Below, one piece after another: positions 1 through 9,333 of a stretch of 9,916 bases of DNA. Where the stretch lies: positions 1-9,916 of the forward strand of contig JADFDL010000037.1 of NCBI GenBank assembly GCA_018262875.1, read 5' to 3'. The position numbers and the translations under genes were made by a program. Positions within the stretch are counted from its first letter, which is position 1; each line of letters begins with the position of its first letter. The notes beneath the pieces are model-generated. The model was not told the DNA's origin. It saw nothing but the letters and a program-made list of their open reading frames with translations, and made no database searches. The stretch is from Rhodocyclaceae bacterium. GTDB taxonomy: Bacteria > Pseudomonadota > Gammaproteobacteria > Burkholderiales > Rhodocyclaceae.

Positions 1-1107
1 GCCGAGGAGGCCAAGCGCAATTACGGCGACACGATTCCCGCGACGCAGGCCGACAAGCGGCTCATCGTCATCAAGCAGCCCATCGGCGTCTGCGCCGCCA
101 TCACGCCGTGGAACTTCCCGGCGGCGATGATCACGCGCAAGGTCGCGCCGGCGCTGGCCGCCGGCTGCACCGTGGTGGTGAAGCCGGCCGAGCAGACGCC
201 GCTCACCGCACTGGCGCTGGCCGAACTCGCCCAGCGCGCCGGCTTTCCGCCGGGCGTCTTCAACGTCGTCACCGGCAGTGCCGCCTCGGCGCCGAAGATC
301 GGCGGCGAGCTGACCGGCAATCCGGTCGTGCGCAAGCTCTCGTTCACCGGCTCGACCGAAGTGGGGCGGCTGCTCATGGCGCAGTGCGCGCCGACCATCA
401 AGAAAGTCTCGCTGGAGCTCGGCGGCAATGCGCCGTTCATCGTCTTCGACGACGCCGATCTCGACGCGGCGGTGGAGGGCGCGCTCGCCTCGAAGTACCG
501 CAACACCGGCCAGACCTGCGTCTGCGCCAACCGCCTGCTGGTGCAGGACGGCATCTACGACGCTTTCGCCGTCAAGCTGGCGGCGCGGGTCAAGGCGCTG
601 CGCGTCGGCGGCGGCATGGAGGAGGGCGTGGTGCTGGGCCCGCTCATCGACGCGCAGGCGCTGGCCAAGGTCGAGGAGCATGTTGCCGACGCGTTGGCGA
701 AGGGCGCGAAGGTACTCACCGGCGGCCGGCGCCATGCCCTGGGCGGCACCTTCTTCGAGCCGACGGTGATCGCCGGCGTCACGCCGGACATGAAGTGCGC
801 CCGCGAGGAGACCTTCGGCCCGGTGGCGCCGCTGTTCCGCTTCAGAACCGAGGCCGAGGCGATCGCCCTGGCCAACGACACCGAGTTCGGTCTCGCAGCC
901 TATTTTTTCTCGCGCGACGTGGCGCGCTGCTTCCGCGTCGGCGAAGCGCTGGAGTACGGCATGGTCGGCGTGAACACCGGCATCATGTCCAACGAGGTGG
1001 CGCCCTTCGGCGGCGTCAAGCAGTCGGGCATCGGCCGCGAGGGCTCGAAGTACGGCATCGAGGACTACCTGGAGATCAAGTATCTGTGCATGGGAGGCAT
1101 CGCATGA
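1..1107 (+). CDS. gabD: Succinate-semialdehyde dehydrogenase, 5'-truncated by the window edge
   Basis: Oxidises succinate semialdehyde to succinate with NAD(P)+ in the cytoplasm, the last step of GABA and 4-hydroxybutyrate breakdown. The frame is open from base 1 and gives 368 residues; GabD is usually about 480, so roughly the first 115 lie upstream. Visible aldehyde dehydrogenase motifs are PWNFP (residues 37-41), the cofactor-binding stretch around [18 protein letters not shown], the general-base Glu in LELGGN (codon at 415-417), and the catalytic Cys in GQTCVCANR (codon at 517-519). The second Cys two residues later is typical of GabD-type enzymes, where the pair can act as a redox switch. 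The C-terminal [17 protein letters not shown] signature closely matches my memory of E. coli GabD. The stop overlaps the next gene's start by 4 bases (ATGA), so the two are an operon. Family is sure; the true substrate could be another semialdehyde. Confidence 0.95.
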   Translation, partial: AEEAKRNYGDTIPATQADKRLIVIKQPIGVCAAITPWNFPAAMITRKVAPALAAGCTVVVKPAEQTPLTALALAELAQRAGFPPGVFNVVTGSAASAPKIGGELTGNPVVRKLSFTGSTEVGRLLMAQCAPTIKKVSLELGGNAPFIVFDDADLDAAVEGALASKYRNTGQTCVCANRLLVQDGIYDAFAVKLAARVKALRVGGGMEEGVVLGPLIDAQALAKVEEHVADALAKGAKVLTGGRRHALGGTFFEPTVIAGVTPDMKCAREETFGPVAPLFRFRTEAEAIALANDTEFGLAAYFFSRDVARCFRVGEALEYGMVGVNTGIMSNEVAPFGGVKQSGIGREGSKYGIEDYLEIKYLCMGGIA

Positions 1108-2231
1108 AGATCCGCGCCGCAGTCCTCGACGCCATGGGCCGCCCAGGCCCCTATGCGCAGACGCGTCCCGTCGCCATCGAGACCATCGAACTGGATGCGC
1201 CCGGCCCGGGCGAGGTGCTGGTGAAGATCACCGCCGCCGGCCTGTGCCACTCCGATCTGTCGATCATCAACGGCGATCGGCCGCGTGTCATGCCGATGGT
1301 GCTCGGCCACGAGGCGGCGGGCATCGTCGAGGAGTGCGGGCCCGGCGTCACCGACCTCCAGCGCGGGGATTCAGTGGCGCTGGTCTTCGTGCCGAGCTGC
1401 GGCCACTGCGCACCGTGCATGGAGGGCCGCCCCGCCCTGTGCGAGCCGGGCGCCGCCGCCAACGGCGCCGGCACGCTGCTCGGCGGCGGGCGCCGCCTGC
1501 ACCGGCCGGACGGTTCGCTGCTGAACCACCAGGTCGGCGTCTCCTGCTTTGCCGAGTACGCGGTGGTTTCGCGCGGCACGCTGGTGAAGGTCGATGCGGA
1601 GCTGCCGGCGGACGTCGCCGCGGTGTTCGGCTGCGCCGTGCTGACCGGCGTCGGCGCCGTCATCAATTCGGCGCGCGTTCCGCTCGGCGCCACGGTGGCG
1701 ATCGTCGGCCTCGGCGGCGTCGGCCTTGCCGCACTGCTCGGCGCGCATGCCGCCGGCGCGCGCCAGATCGTCGCCATCGACCGGCTCGACGAGAAGCTGG
1801 AGCGCGCCTATGCGCTGGGGGCGACGCATGCCTTCAACTCGGACGATCCGGATCTGGTGGCGCAGGTGAAGGCGGCGACGAACGGCGGCGTCGAGTACGC
1901 CATCGAGGCGGCCAGTTCGGTGGACGCGCTGGAGGTCGCCTATCGCATCACGCGGCGCGGCGGCACCACGGTGACCTGCAGCCTGCCGCATCCCGATCAC
2001 CGCTTCCAGTTGCAGGCGGTGAACCTGGTGGCCGAGGAAAGGACGATCAAGGGCTGTTACCTCGGCTCGGCCGTGCCGGCGCGCGACATCCCGCACTACA
2101 TCGCGCTCTACCACGCCGGCAAGCTGCCGGTGGACAAGCTGATCACCTCGCGCATCAGGCTCGACGAGATCAATGCCGGTTTCGACCGCCTGGCGGCGGG
2201 CGAAGCGGTACGGCAGGTGATTGTCTTTTAA
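1104..2231 (+). CDS. Zinc-dependent alcohol dehydrogenase (MDR superfamily)
   Basis: A 375-residue medium-chain dehydrogenase, full length for the family, probably interconverting an alcohol and an aldehyde with NAD(H) in the cytoplasm. The N-terminal GroES-like domain carries the likely catalytic zinc ligands Cys48 (GLCHSD), His69-Glu70 (GHE) and Cys177. The structural zinc site is intact with Cys99, Cys102, Cys105 and Cys113 in [15 protein letters not shown]. The Rossmann fold has GLGGVG at 202-207, and Asp226 ends the next strand, which favours NAD over NADP. The ATG lies in the ATGA overlap with gabD and has a GGGAGG Shine-Dalgarno at 1092-1097, so the start is well supported. The pairing suggests this enzyme makes the aldehyde that the neighbour oxidises, for example 4-hydroxybutyrate to succinate semialdehyde. 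That substrate is inferred from context only; known 4-hydroxybutyrate dehydrogenases are often iron-type enzymes of a different family. Confidence 0.93.
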   Translation: MKIRAAVLDAMGRPGPYAQTRPVAIETIELDAPGPGEVLVKITAAGLCHSDLSIINGDRPRVMPMVLGHEAAGIVEECGPGVTDLQRGDSVALVFVPSCGHCAPCMEGRPALCEPGAAANGAGTLLGGGRRLHRPDGSLLNHQVGVSCFAEYAVVSRGTLVKVDAELPADVAAVFGCAVLTGVGAVINSARVPLGATVAIVGLGGVGLAALLGAHAAGARQIVAIDRLDEKLERAYALGATHAFNSDDPDLVAQVKAATNGGVEYAIEAASSVDALEVAYRITRRGGTTVTCSLPHPDHRFQLQAVNLVAEERTIKGCYLGSAVPARDIPHYIALYHAGKLPVDKLITSRIRLDEINAGFDRLAAGEAVRQVIVF

Positions 2232-2233
2232 TT

Positions 2234-2275
2234 GCTCCCCTCGCCCGCGTGCGGGAGAGGGGCTGGGGGAGAGGG
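2234..2275. repeat. GC-rich hairpin element between convergent genes (REP-like)
   Basis: The 44-bp gap between the convergent alcohol dehydrogenase and exported-protein genes is almost all one element. Arms 2237-2248 (CCCCTC G CCCGC) and 2251-2262 (GCGGG A GAGGGG) pair over 11 bp with one internal G-A mismatch and a tiny loop, followed by CTGGGGGAGAGGG. It runs right up to the stop codon of the minus-strand gene. From memory, this CTCCC/GGGAG hairpin followed by a second G-rich block is a recurrent dispersed pattern in GC-rich proteobacterial genomes. One copy alone cannot prove it is repetitive. It may act as a bidirectional transcription barrier, but neither side has the T-run of an intrinsic terminator. 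Confidence 0.6.
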
Positions 2276-3490
2276 TTAGCGGCCGAAGATGCCGCGCAGG
2301 AGGTTGCCGGGGCTGGGCAGCCCGCCGGATTCCTCCTTCTCCTGCTCGGGCTGCGCGCGCGACGAGCCGCGCCGGCCGCCGCCCTCGTCGTCCATGCCGA
2401 GCAGGGTCATGCCGGTCGACTTGACCCGCACGCGCACCGCCCACTCCGGATTCCACGGCGCCTTCGGATTGGCGGGCCGCGGCGGATGCGCCAGATTCAG
2501 TTCCGGCCCGTAGGCGATCATGCGCACCATCGCGCCCTCGACGCCGGCGAAAATGCCGGCGGGAATCGCGCAGCGCTGGGTGCTGGTCGGCAGGATGACC
2601 TTCTCCTTGAGGAGCCGGTCGATCTGCGCCGGCGGCAGGTAATCCATCAGGCCCCAGCCGGGATCGGGCTGCTCGCTGGAACTCCAGACGATCATTTCCT
2701 GCTCGCCCCTGGCGCCCATGGCCGAGAGGAAGTAGGCGCGGGCGTTGTTGACGTCGCCCCAGCCGACGCTGACCGCGCCCTTGGGATCGCCCTGAGCCGA
2801 CATGTTTATCTTCGGCATGAAGTCGTGGCCGGCGCCGACGGCGAACCTGAGGCCGGCCGGCACGCCATCGCCCGAGACGGCATGGTCGCCGTTCAGCGAA
2901 GCATTGGCCGGCACGCGCTTCCTGTCCTGCTCGTTCGGCCACACCGAGCGTCCGGCCACGGCCTTGGCGCCGCGATCCGGCGCGAAGCGGCCGATCATGA
3001 ACTTCGCGTATTCATCCGGCGCCGCCTTGGCGAAATCCAGCACGCGCGGCTGGCCCGGGCGCACCGTCTCGCCACAGCCCCAGTAGAACAGCAGCCGGCC
3101 CTTCGGCTTTTCCATGTCGCCGGGCTCGCCTTCGCGGCCACGCTCGGTCTGCACCGGCACCAGGGGCAGGGCGCTGCCCATGTTCAGCGCCGGCGGGATG
3201 GCATGGCTGCCGAGCGTGCCCGACGGCTTGTTGCGCGTGTGCAGCGCGGTGTCGAGCCACTTGCCCGGCGCGCCGCCTGCGTTCCTGGTGCCGCCGAAGA
3301 AACCGCCGCCGAACATGCCCATGCTGCCTTCATCCATGTCGCCCATGCCGGGAATCGACATGCTGTGGGTGGCGACGTCGGCCCAGAATTGGGCGACCGG
3401 CGGCTTGCTCTGGGCGAGGGCGCCAAGTGGCGGCAGCGCCAGCAGGGCGGCGATCACAGGGGTGGCAACAGAATGGGTGCGAAGGGTCAT
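2276..3490 (-). CDS. Conserved exported protein of unknown function
   Basis: A 404-residue protein that I cannot assign to a named family. Residues 1-26 form a Sec signal peptide: a basic start, the hydrophobic stretch VIAALLALPPLG, and an ALA cleavage site before Gln27. There is no lipobox and no later membrane segment, so it is probably soluble in the periplasm or secreted. Residues 43-66 are a Met/Gly-rich patch (SMSIPGMGDMDEGSMGMF, then GGGFFGG). A central segment contains FYWGCGETVRPGQP, and the mature protein has only two Cys (in this motif and in QRCAIPAG). The last 35 residues are Gly/Arg/Glu-rich and look disordered. The ATG has GGAG 8 bases upstream. It lies 76 bp downstream of the DUF4124 gene on the same strand, but a hairpin and a possible promoter in the gap suggest separate expression. 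Confidence 0.8.
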   Translation of the reverse strand: MTLRTHSVATPVIAALLALPPLGALAQSKPPVAQFWADVATHSMSIPGMGDMDEGSMGMFGGGFFGGTRNAGGAPGKWLDTALHTRNKPSGTLGSHAIPPALNMGSALPLVPVQTERGREGEPGDMEKPKGRLLFYWGCGETVRPGQPRVLDFAKAAPDEYAKFMIGRFAPDRGAKAVAGRSVWPNEQDRKRVPANASLNGDHAVSGDGVPAGLRFAVGAGHDFMPKINMSAQGDPKGAVSVGWGDVNNARAYFLSAMGARGEQEMIVWSSSEQPDPGWGLMDYLPPAQIDRLLKEKVILPTSTQRCAIPAGIFAGVEGAMVRMIAYGPELNLAHPPRPANPKAPWNPEWAVRVRVKSTGMTLLGMDDEGGGRRGSSRAQPEQEKEESGGLPSPGNLLRGIFGR

Positions 3491-3517
3491 GTCCGGCTCC
3501 GGAAAAAGAACGGTGGC

Positions 3518-3523
3518 ATTCTA
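3518..3523 (-). promoter_or_regulatory. Possible -10 box for the exported-protein gene
   Basis: The minus strand reads TAGAAT, 5 of 6 matches to TATAAT, 27 bases before the ATG. This would give a short leader of about 20 nt containing the GGAG ribosome binding site. No good -35 box is visible at 16-18 bp, because that space is taken by the hairpin. The call rests on one hexamer and is weak. Confidence 0.3.
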
Positions 3524-3550
3524 GCCGAAATGCCGCGTGCGGCATTCGGC
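3524..3550 (-). terminator. Strong hairpin downstream of the thiC-DUF4124 operon
   Basis: The arms GCCGAATGCCGC and GCGGCATTTCGGC (minus strand) pair over 12 bp with a single bulge and a 2-nt loop, starting 16 bases after the DUF4124 stop. Position and strength fit a 3'-end or transcript-stabilising structure for the thiC operon. The bases that follow (TAGAATGCC) are not a T-tract, so it is not a canonical intrinsic terminator. Because it directly abuts the possible -10 box of the next gene, it could also be an operator-like site. Confidence 0.45.
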
Positions 3551-3566
3551 GCACGTTGCGAGGGGA

Positions 3567-5993
<2,427 letters not shown>

Positions 5994-5995
5994 CG

Positions 5996-6024
5996 AAGCT
6001 ACTGCAAACTGGCGCGGGATGCAA
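5996..6024 (-). promoter_or_regulatory. Candidate thiC promoter (weak)
   Basis: On the minus strand, TTGCAT (6024-6019) and TAGCTT (6001-5996) are 17 bp apart, and transcription would begin at the first bases of the riboswitch. Each hexamer matches consensus at only 3 of 6 positions, so the placement leans on the spacing and the riboswitch position. The divergent 5994-6076 stretch also holds GTAGCTT at 6042-6048, an inverted copy of AAGCTAC at 5996-6002. Preceded by TG, it could be an extended -10 (TGGTAGCTT, 6040-6048) for lemA. Nothing else is visible in this intergenic DNA. Confidence 0.3.
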
Positions 6025-6076
6025 GGCAGGCAGCGCTTGTGGTAGCTTGCGGAAACGCTCGGGCAAGGGGGGATCG

Positions 6077-6622
6077 ATGACGCTTGGCTGGATCCTGGTC
6101 GGATTGGCGGCGGCCTGCCTGCTCTGGGGCATTGTCCTTTTCAACCGCCTGGTGGCGCGGCGCAATCACGCGAAGGAGGCCTGGAGCGGCATCGACGTGC
6201 AGTTGAAGCGCCGCCACGACCTGCTGCCGAAGCTGGTCGAGACGGTGAAGGCCTACGCCGGCTACGAGCGCGAGGTTTTGCGCGAGACCGTCGATGCCCG
6301 CGCCACGGCGCCGTCGCCGGCGCGCGCCGCCGCCGAGAACGCGCTCACCGGCCGCCTGCGCGAGCTGCTCGCCGTGGTCGAGGCCTATCCCGAGCTGAAG
6401 GCCAACAACAGCTACCTTGATCTGCAGGCGCAGATTACGGATGCCGAGGAGCAGATCCAGTTCGCGCGGCGCTACTTCAACGGCACGGTGCGCGAGCTGA
6501 ACATCCTCGTTGATTCCTTTCCCAGCAACCTCGTCGCCCGCCTGTTCGGCTTTGCGCCGATGGCGTACTTCGAGATCGAGCTGGCCACCCAGCGCCAGAG
6601 CCCGGCGCTGCCCTTCCGATGA
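6077..6622 (+). CDS. lemA: LemA family membrane protein
   Basis: A 181-residue protein, the normal size for the LemA family, whose biochemical role is not established. One N-terminal membrane segment (residues 4-22, GWILVGLAAACLLWGIVLF) is followed by a soluble helical domain. Family hallmarks are present: VQLKRRHDLLPKLVETVKAYAGYE (41-64) and YFNGTVRELNILVDSFPSNL then VARLFGF (133-159). The frame is open for more than 2 kb upstream, antisense to thiC. The start at 6077 is chosen because the membrane segment begins there and AAGGGGGGA (6065-6073) gives a ribosome binding site, although its spacing to the ATG is short. The end overlaps the DUF2207 gene by ATGA, so the two are an operon. LemA genes commonly sit beside TPM/YgcG-like or DUF2207 membrane proteins, which suggests a joint envelope function. 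Confidence 0.93.
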   Translation: MTLGWILVGLAAACLLWGIVLFNRLVARRNHAKEAWSGIDVQLKRRHDLLPKLVETVKAYAGYEREVLRETVDARATAPSPARAAAENALTGRLRELLAVVEAYPELKANNSYLDLQAQITDAEEQIQFARRYFNGTVRELNILVDSFPSNLVARLFGFAPMAYFEIELATQRQSPALPFR

Positions 6623-8547
6623 TGCGACTCATCCTCCTCGCCGTCCTCTGGGGACTGACTTTTTCCACTGCGGCGGCGCCTTCGGAATTCGGCGGTGAGA
6701 CCATCCGCGAATTCGATGCCTGGATCGAAGTGCAGGCGGACGGTTCGCTGGACATCACTGAAGTCATTCTGGTGAATGCCGAGGGGCAGCAGATCAAGCG
6801 CGGCATCTACCGCGACTTCCCGACGATCTACCGTGCCTGGCACGGCCGCGCCGCGGTGCCCTTCGAGGTGCGCTCGGTGACGCGCAACGGCGTGGAGGAA
6901 CCCTGGCATACCAAAGAGCAGTCAAACGGCGTCCGCCTCTACATCGGCCACGCCGACCGCAACGTCCCGCGCGGCCTGCACCGCTACGAAATCCGCTATC
7001 GCACCGATTGGCAGCTCGGTTTCTTCCCCGACCGCGACGAGCTGTACTGGAACGTCACCGGCAACGGCTGGTCGTTCATCGTCGAGCGCGCCACGGCGTC
7101 GGTCGTCCTGCCGCGGGCGCTGCCCGCGGCCGCGCTGACCCTGGAGGCCTACACCGGCCATGCCGGCGAGAAAGGGCGCGACTGGCGCGCGCGCGTCGAC
7201 GCCGAGGGGCGGGCGCGCTTCATGACCACCGCGCCGCTGATGCCCAACCAGGGCCTGACCGTCGTCGTCGGCTGGCCCAAGGGCCTTGTCGCCGAGCCGA
7301 CGCGCGAGCAGCGCTTCGCCCGCTGGTCGCGCGACAACCCGGAATGGCGCGCCGGCCTCGCCGGCCTCGTCCTGCTGCTCGCCTATTACTTTGTTGTCTG
7401 GCACCGCTACGGGCGCGATCCGGCCGGCGCCACGGTGATTCCGCGCTTCGTCCCGCCGAAGGACGTCTCCGCCGCCGATGCGCGCTTCCTCGAACGGCGC
7501 GGCTATGACGACCGCGTGTTCACCGCCGCCGTGGTGGCGCTGGCGGTCAAGGGCCATCTGCGCCTCAGGGAAGACGACGACCGTGAATACACCCTGGAGC
7601 GGCCGCGCGACACCGCTGCCGAGCCGCTCGCCAACGACGAGCAGGCCCTGCTGGACGCGCTCAAGCTCGCGCCGGGCGACGCGCTGCCCCTGCGCAGCGA
7701 GCACGCCGCGACCCTGCAGGCCGCCCACAAGGCGCTCAAGGGCGCGCTGCGCAAGGAGCACCTCAAGCAGCATTTCGTCAGCAACGGCGTGTACCTGATC
7801 CCGGGCCTGGTCGCCAGCGTCGTCGCGCTCGCCGTCGCCACCTTCCAGACCAGCCGCCCCGATGCGCTGGCGCTGTTCATGCTGGTGTGGCTCACCGGCT
7901 GGACCTTCGGCGTCTATATGATCGTGATGCAGGCGGCGAGCATCTGGCGCCAGTTCCTGTCGGGCAAGTGGCTGATGGTCGTGCCGGCGCTGTTCATCAC
8001 GGTCTTCTCGATCCCCTTCATAGGCGGAGAGCTGGTCGGACTCTATGTCCTGTTCACCCAGGGATCGCCCGTGATGGCCGTGCTGCTGCTCCTGCTCGTC
8101 GGCGTGAACTTCGCCTTCTATCGCCTGCTGCGGGCGCCGACCCTGGCCGGGCGCAAGCTGCTCGACGAGCTGGCCGGCTTTCGCATGTATCTCGATGTGG
8201 CGGAGAAGGACGCGCTGCGCGTGCGGAGCGGACCGGAGCGGACGCTCCGGCTGTTCGAGAAATACCTGCCCTATGCGCTGGCCCTCGGCGTCGAGAACGC
8301 CTGGGCCGAGCAGTTCTCCGACATCCTGGCCAGGGCCAGGGCGCAGGGCGGCGCCGACGCCGTGCCGCGCTGGTACAGCGGCGCTTCCTGGAGCGCGCCG
8401 GGGAACGGTTTCGCCAGCGCCCTGTCCGGGGGGCTGGCCGGCGCCATTGCCTCAGCCTCCACTTCGCCCGGCGGCGGCAGTTCCGGCGGCGGGGGCGGCG
8501 GCTCTTCCGGCGGGGGTGGCGGTGGCGGAGGCGGGGGAGGCTGGTAA
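6619..8547 (+). CDS. DUF2207 family membrane protein with Gly/Ser-rich C-terminal tail
   Basis: A 642-residue protein of the DUF2207 type, function unknown. Residues 1-20 are a signal peptide (cleavage after TAAA). Residues 23-235 form an extracytoplasmic beta-rich domain (for example GIYRDFPTIY and ELYWNVTGNGWSF). Membrane segments are at about 245-261, 391-408, 416-437, 452-475 and 484-500, with a charged loop of about 125 residues after the first. The region EKYLPYALALGVENAWAEQF (547-566) is the family's usual C-terminal signature. The tail is GGG-SS-G6-SS-G11-W (618-642). Its Gly codons are mixed (GGC, GGG, GGT, GGA), which argues for selection on the peptide rather than recent slippage. 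The first ATG lies in the ATGA overlap with lemA; a second ATG directly follows, so the exact start is uncertain by one codon. Confidence 0.9.
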   Translation: MMRLILLAVLWGLTFSTAAAPSEFGGETIREFDAWIEVQADGSLDITEVILVNAEGQQIKRGIYRDFPTIYRAWHGRAAVPFEVRSVTRNGVEEPWHTKEQSNGVRLYIGHADRNVPRGLHRYEIRYRTDWQLGFFPDRDELYWNVTGNGWSFIVERATASVVLPRALPAAALTLEAYTGHAGEKGRDWRARVDAEGRARFMTTAPLMPNQGLTVVVGWPKGLVAEPTREQRFARWSRDNPEWRAGLAGLVLLLAYYFVVWHRYGRDPAGATVIPRFVPPKDVSAADARFLERRGYDDRVFTAAVVALAVKGHLRLREDDDREYTLERPRDTAAEPLANDEQALLDALKLAPGDALPLRSEHAATLQAAHKALKGALRKEHLKQHFVSNGVYLIPGLVASVVALAVATFQTSRPDALALFMLVWLTGWTFGVYMIVMQAASIWRQFLSGKWLMVVPALFITVFSIPFIGGELVGLYVLFTQGSPVMAVLLLLLVGVNFAFYRLLRAPTLAGRKLLDELAGFRMYLDVAEKDALRVRSGPERTLRLFEKYLPYALALGVENAWAEQFSDILARARAQGGADAVPRWYSGASWSAPGNGFASALSGGLAGAIASASTSPGGGSSGGGGGGSSGGGGGGGGGGGW

Positions 8548-8556
8548 GCGGAGAGA

Positions 8557-8585
8557 TTGACAGCAGGAAAGCGTGAATTTATATT
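8557..8585 (+). promoter_or_regulatory. Sigma70 promoter of the tetR-efflux operon
   Basis: A perfect -35 box TTGACA (8557-8562) and a -10 box TATATT (8580-8585, 5 of 6 to consensus) are separated by exactly 17 bp. The -35 starts 9 bp after the DUF2207 stop. Transcription should start near 8592, giving a leader of about 23 nt. The -10 box and start point lie inside the 26-bp palindrome, so a bound repressor would block the polymerase. This is the best-formed promoter in the window. Confidence 0.8.
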
Positions 8586-8605
8586 ACTGACCGGTCAGTA
8601 ATATA
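8580..8605. promoter_or_regulatory. TetR-family operator: perfect 26-bp palindrome
   Basis: A perfect inverted repeat with 13-bp half-sites (TATATTACTGACC and its complement), centred between 8592 and 8593 around the core TGACCGGTCA. The length, symmetry and AT-rich flanks in an otherwise GC-rich window are typical of TetR-family operators. It overlaps the -10 box and predicted start site and ends 9 bp before the tetR ATG. This implies negative autoregulation of the repressor and the genes cotranscribed with it. Binding is inferred, but the geometry is hard to explain otherwise. Confidence 0.9.
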
Positions 8606-8614
8606 TAACGCCTG

Positions 8615-9268
8615 ATGCCTGCTCCCAAGACCCGCTGGAAGCGCCGCAAGGAAGCGCGTCCGCAGGAACTCACTGCCGCCGCCCTCGAACTCTTCGTCGA
8701 GAAGGGTTTTGCCACGACGCGCCTGGACGAGGTGGCGGCGCGGGCGGGCGTCTCGAAGGGCACGCTCTATCTCTATTTCGAAAGCAAGGAAGAGCTGTTC
8801 AAGGCAGTGATCCGCGAGGGCCTGCTGCCCCTGCTGGCGGAAGGCGAGGATTTGGTGGCCCGCATGCCCGGCCCGGCCAGCGAGCTCTTCCAGGCGATCG
8901 TCATGCGCTGGTGGGAAATGGTCGGCGAGAGTCCGATCGGCGGCATTCCCAAGCTGATCTTCGCCGAGGCGCGCAACTTTCCCGAGATTGCCCGCTTCTA
9001 CGCGGAGGAAGTGATCGAGCGCGGCAAGCGCCTCCTCGTCGCGGTTTTCCGCAGGGGCATCGACTCCGGGGAGTTCCGTCCCTTCGATCCCGAATCGCTG
9101 GTGCATATCGTCTTCTCGCCGCTGATGATGCGCGTGATCTGGAAGCACTCGCTCGACTGCTGCGGCGTGACTACCGTTCCGATCGATATCTATCTCAGGG
9201 AATACCTCGAACTGACGCTGCGCGGCTTGCGCAACGACGTGCCGGTTCAGCAAGAGAGCGTCAAATGA
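8615..9268 (+). CDS. TetR/AcrR family transcriptional repressor
   Basis: A 217-residue regulator with an N-terminal helix-turn-helix domain at about 15-62: TAAALELFVEKGF, then TTRLDEVAARAGVSKGTLYLYFESKEELF. The C-terminal ligand-binding and dimer domain (about 65-205) is divergent, as usual, so the inducer cannot be read from sequence. It almost certainly binds the palindrome at its own promoter. The ATG has no Shine-Dalgarno (the preceding bases are AACGCCTG). No better start exists, since the next in-frame Met is past residue 80, so translation may be deliberately weak. The stop overlaps the following mini-ORF by ATGA. Its place ahead of an RND adaptor gene is the classic arrangement for a local repressor of a multidrug or solvent efflux pump. 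Confidence 0.93.
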   Translation: MPAPKTRWKRRKEARPQELTAAALELFVEKGFATTRLDEVAARAGVSKGTLYLYFESKEELFKAVIREGLLPLLAEGEDLVARMPGPASELFQAIVMRWWEMVGESPIGGIPKLIFAEARNFPEIARFYAEEVIERGKRLLVAVFRRGIDSGEFRPFDPESLVHIVFSPLMMRVIWKHSLDCCGVTTVPIDIYLREYLELTLRGLRNDVPVQQESVK

Positions 9269-9333
9269 ATAAAAAAACGAAATGGCTGATGGCGCTGCTG
9301 GCCATCACCTCCTCACTGAAGGAAATTCAATGA
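9265..9333 (+). CDS. 22-codon mini-ORF linking tetR to the adaptor gene
   Basis: It starts in an ATGA overlap with the tetR stop, and its own TGA overlaps the adaptor ATG (ATGA at 9330-9333), so three frames are chained without a gap. The peptide is Lys-rich then hydrophobic (MNKKTKWLMALLAITSSLKE), like a truncated signal peptide or short membrane segment. A purine-rich AAGAGAG (9252-9258) precedes the start. It may be a translational-coupling leader, a small membrane peptide, or the remnant of an older N-terminus of the adaptor. No homologue is recognised, and chance is possible at this length. Confidence 0.4.
   Translation: MNKKTKWLMALLAITSSLKEIQ

Noticed and set aside
6922..7773. Minus-strand 283-codon open frame inside the DUF2207 gene
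   Set aside because: A GC-phase shadow with no domain or ribosome binding site; the sense gene is clear.
8224..8250. Tandem 10-bp repeat (CGGAGCGGAC twice) and an 18-bp inverted repeat (8233-8250)
   Set aside because: It lies inside the DUF2207 coding sequence in an Arg/Gly/Glu-rich stretch; such short GC repeats are expected by chance and no function is supported.
8473..8544. G-run-rich DNA as a regulatory G-quadruplex
   Set aside because: The G runs are explained by glycine codons, and only three runs reach three or more G's; no evidence for regulation.
8579..9253. Minus-strand open frame opposite tetR
   Set aside because: It runs through the operator and promoter and lacks recognisable features; the plus-strand TetR is certain.
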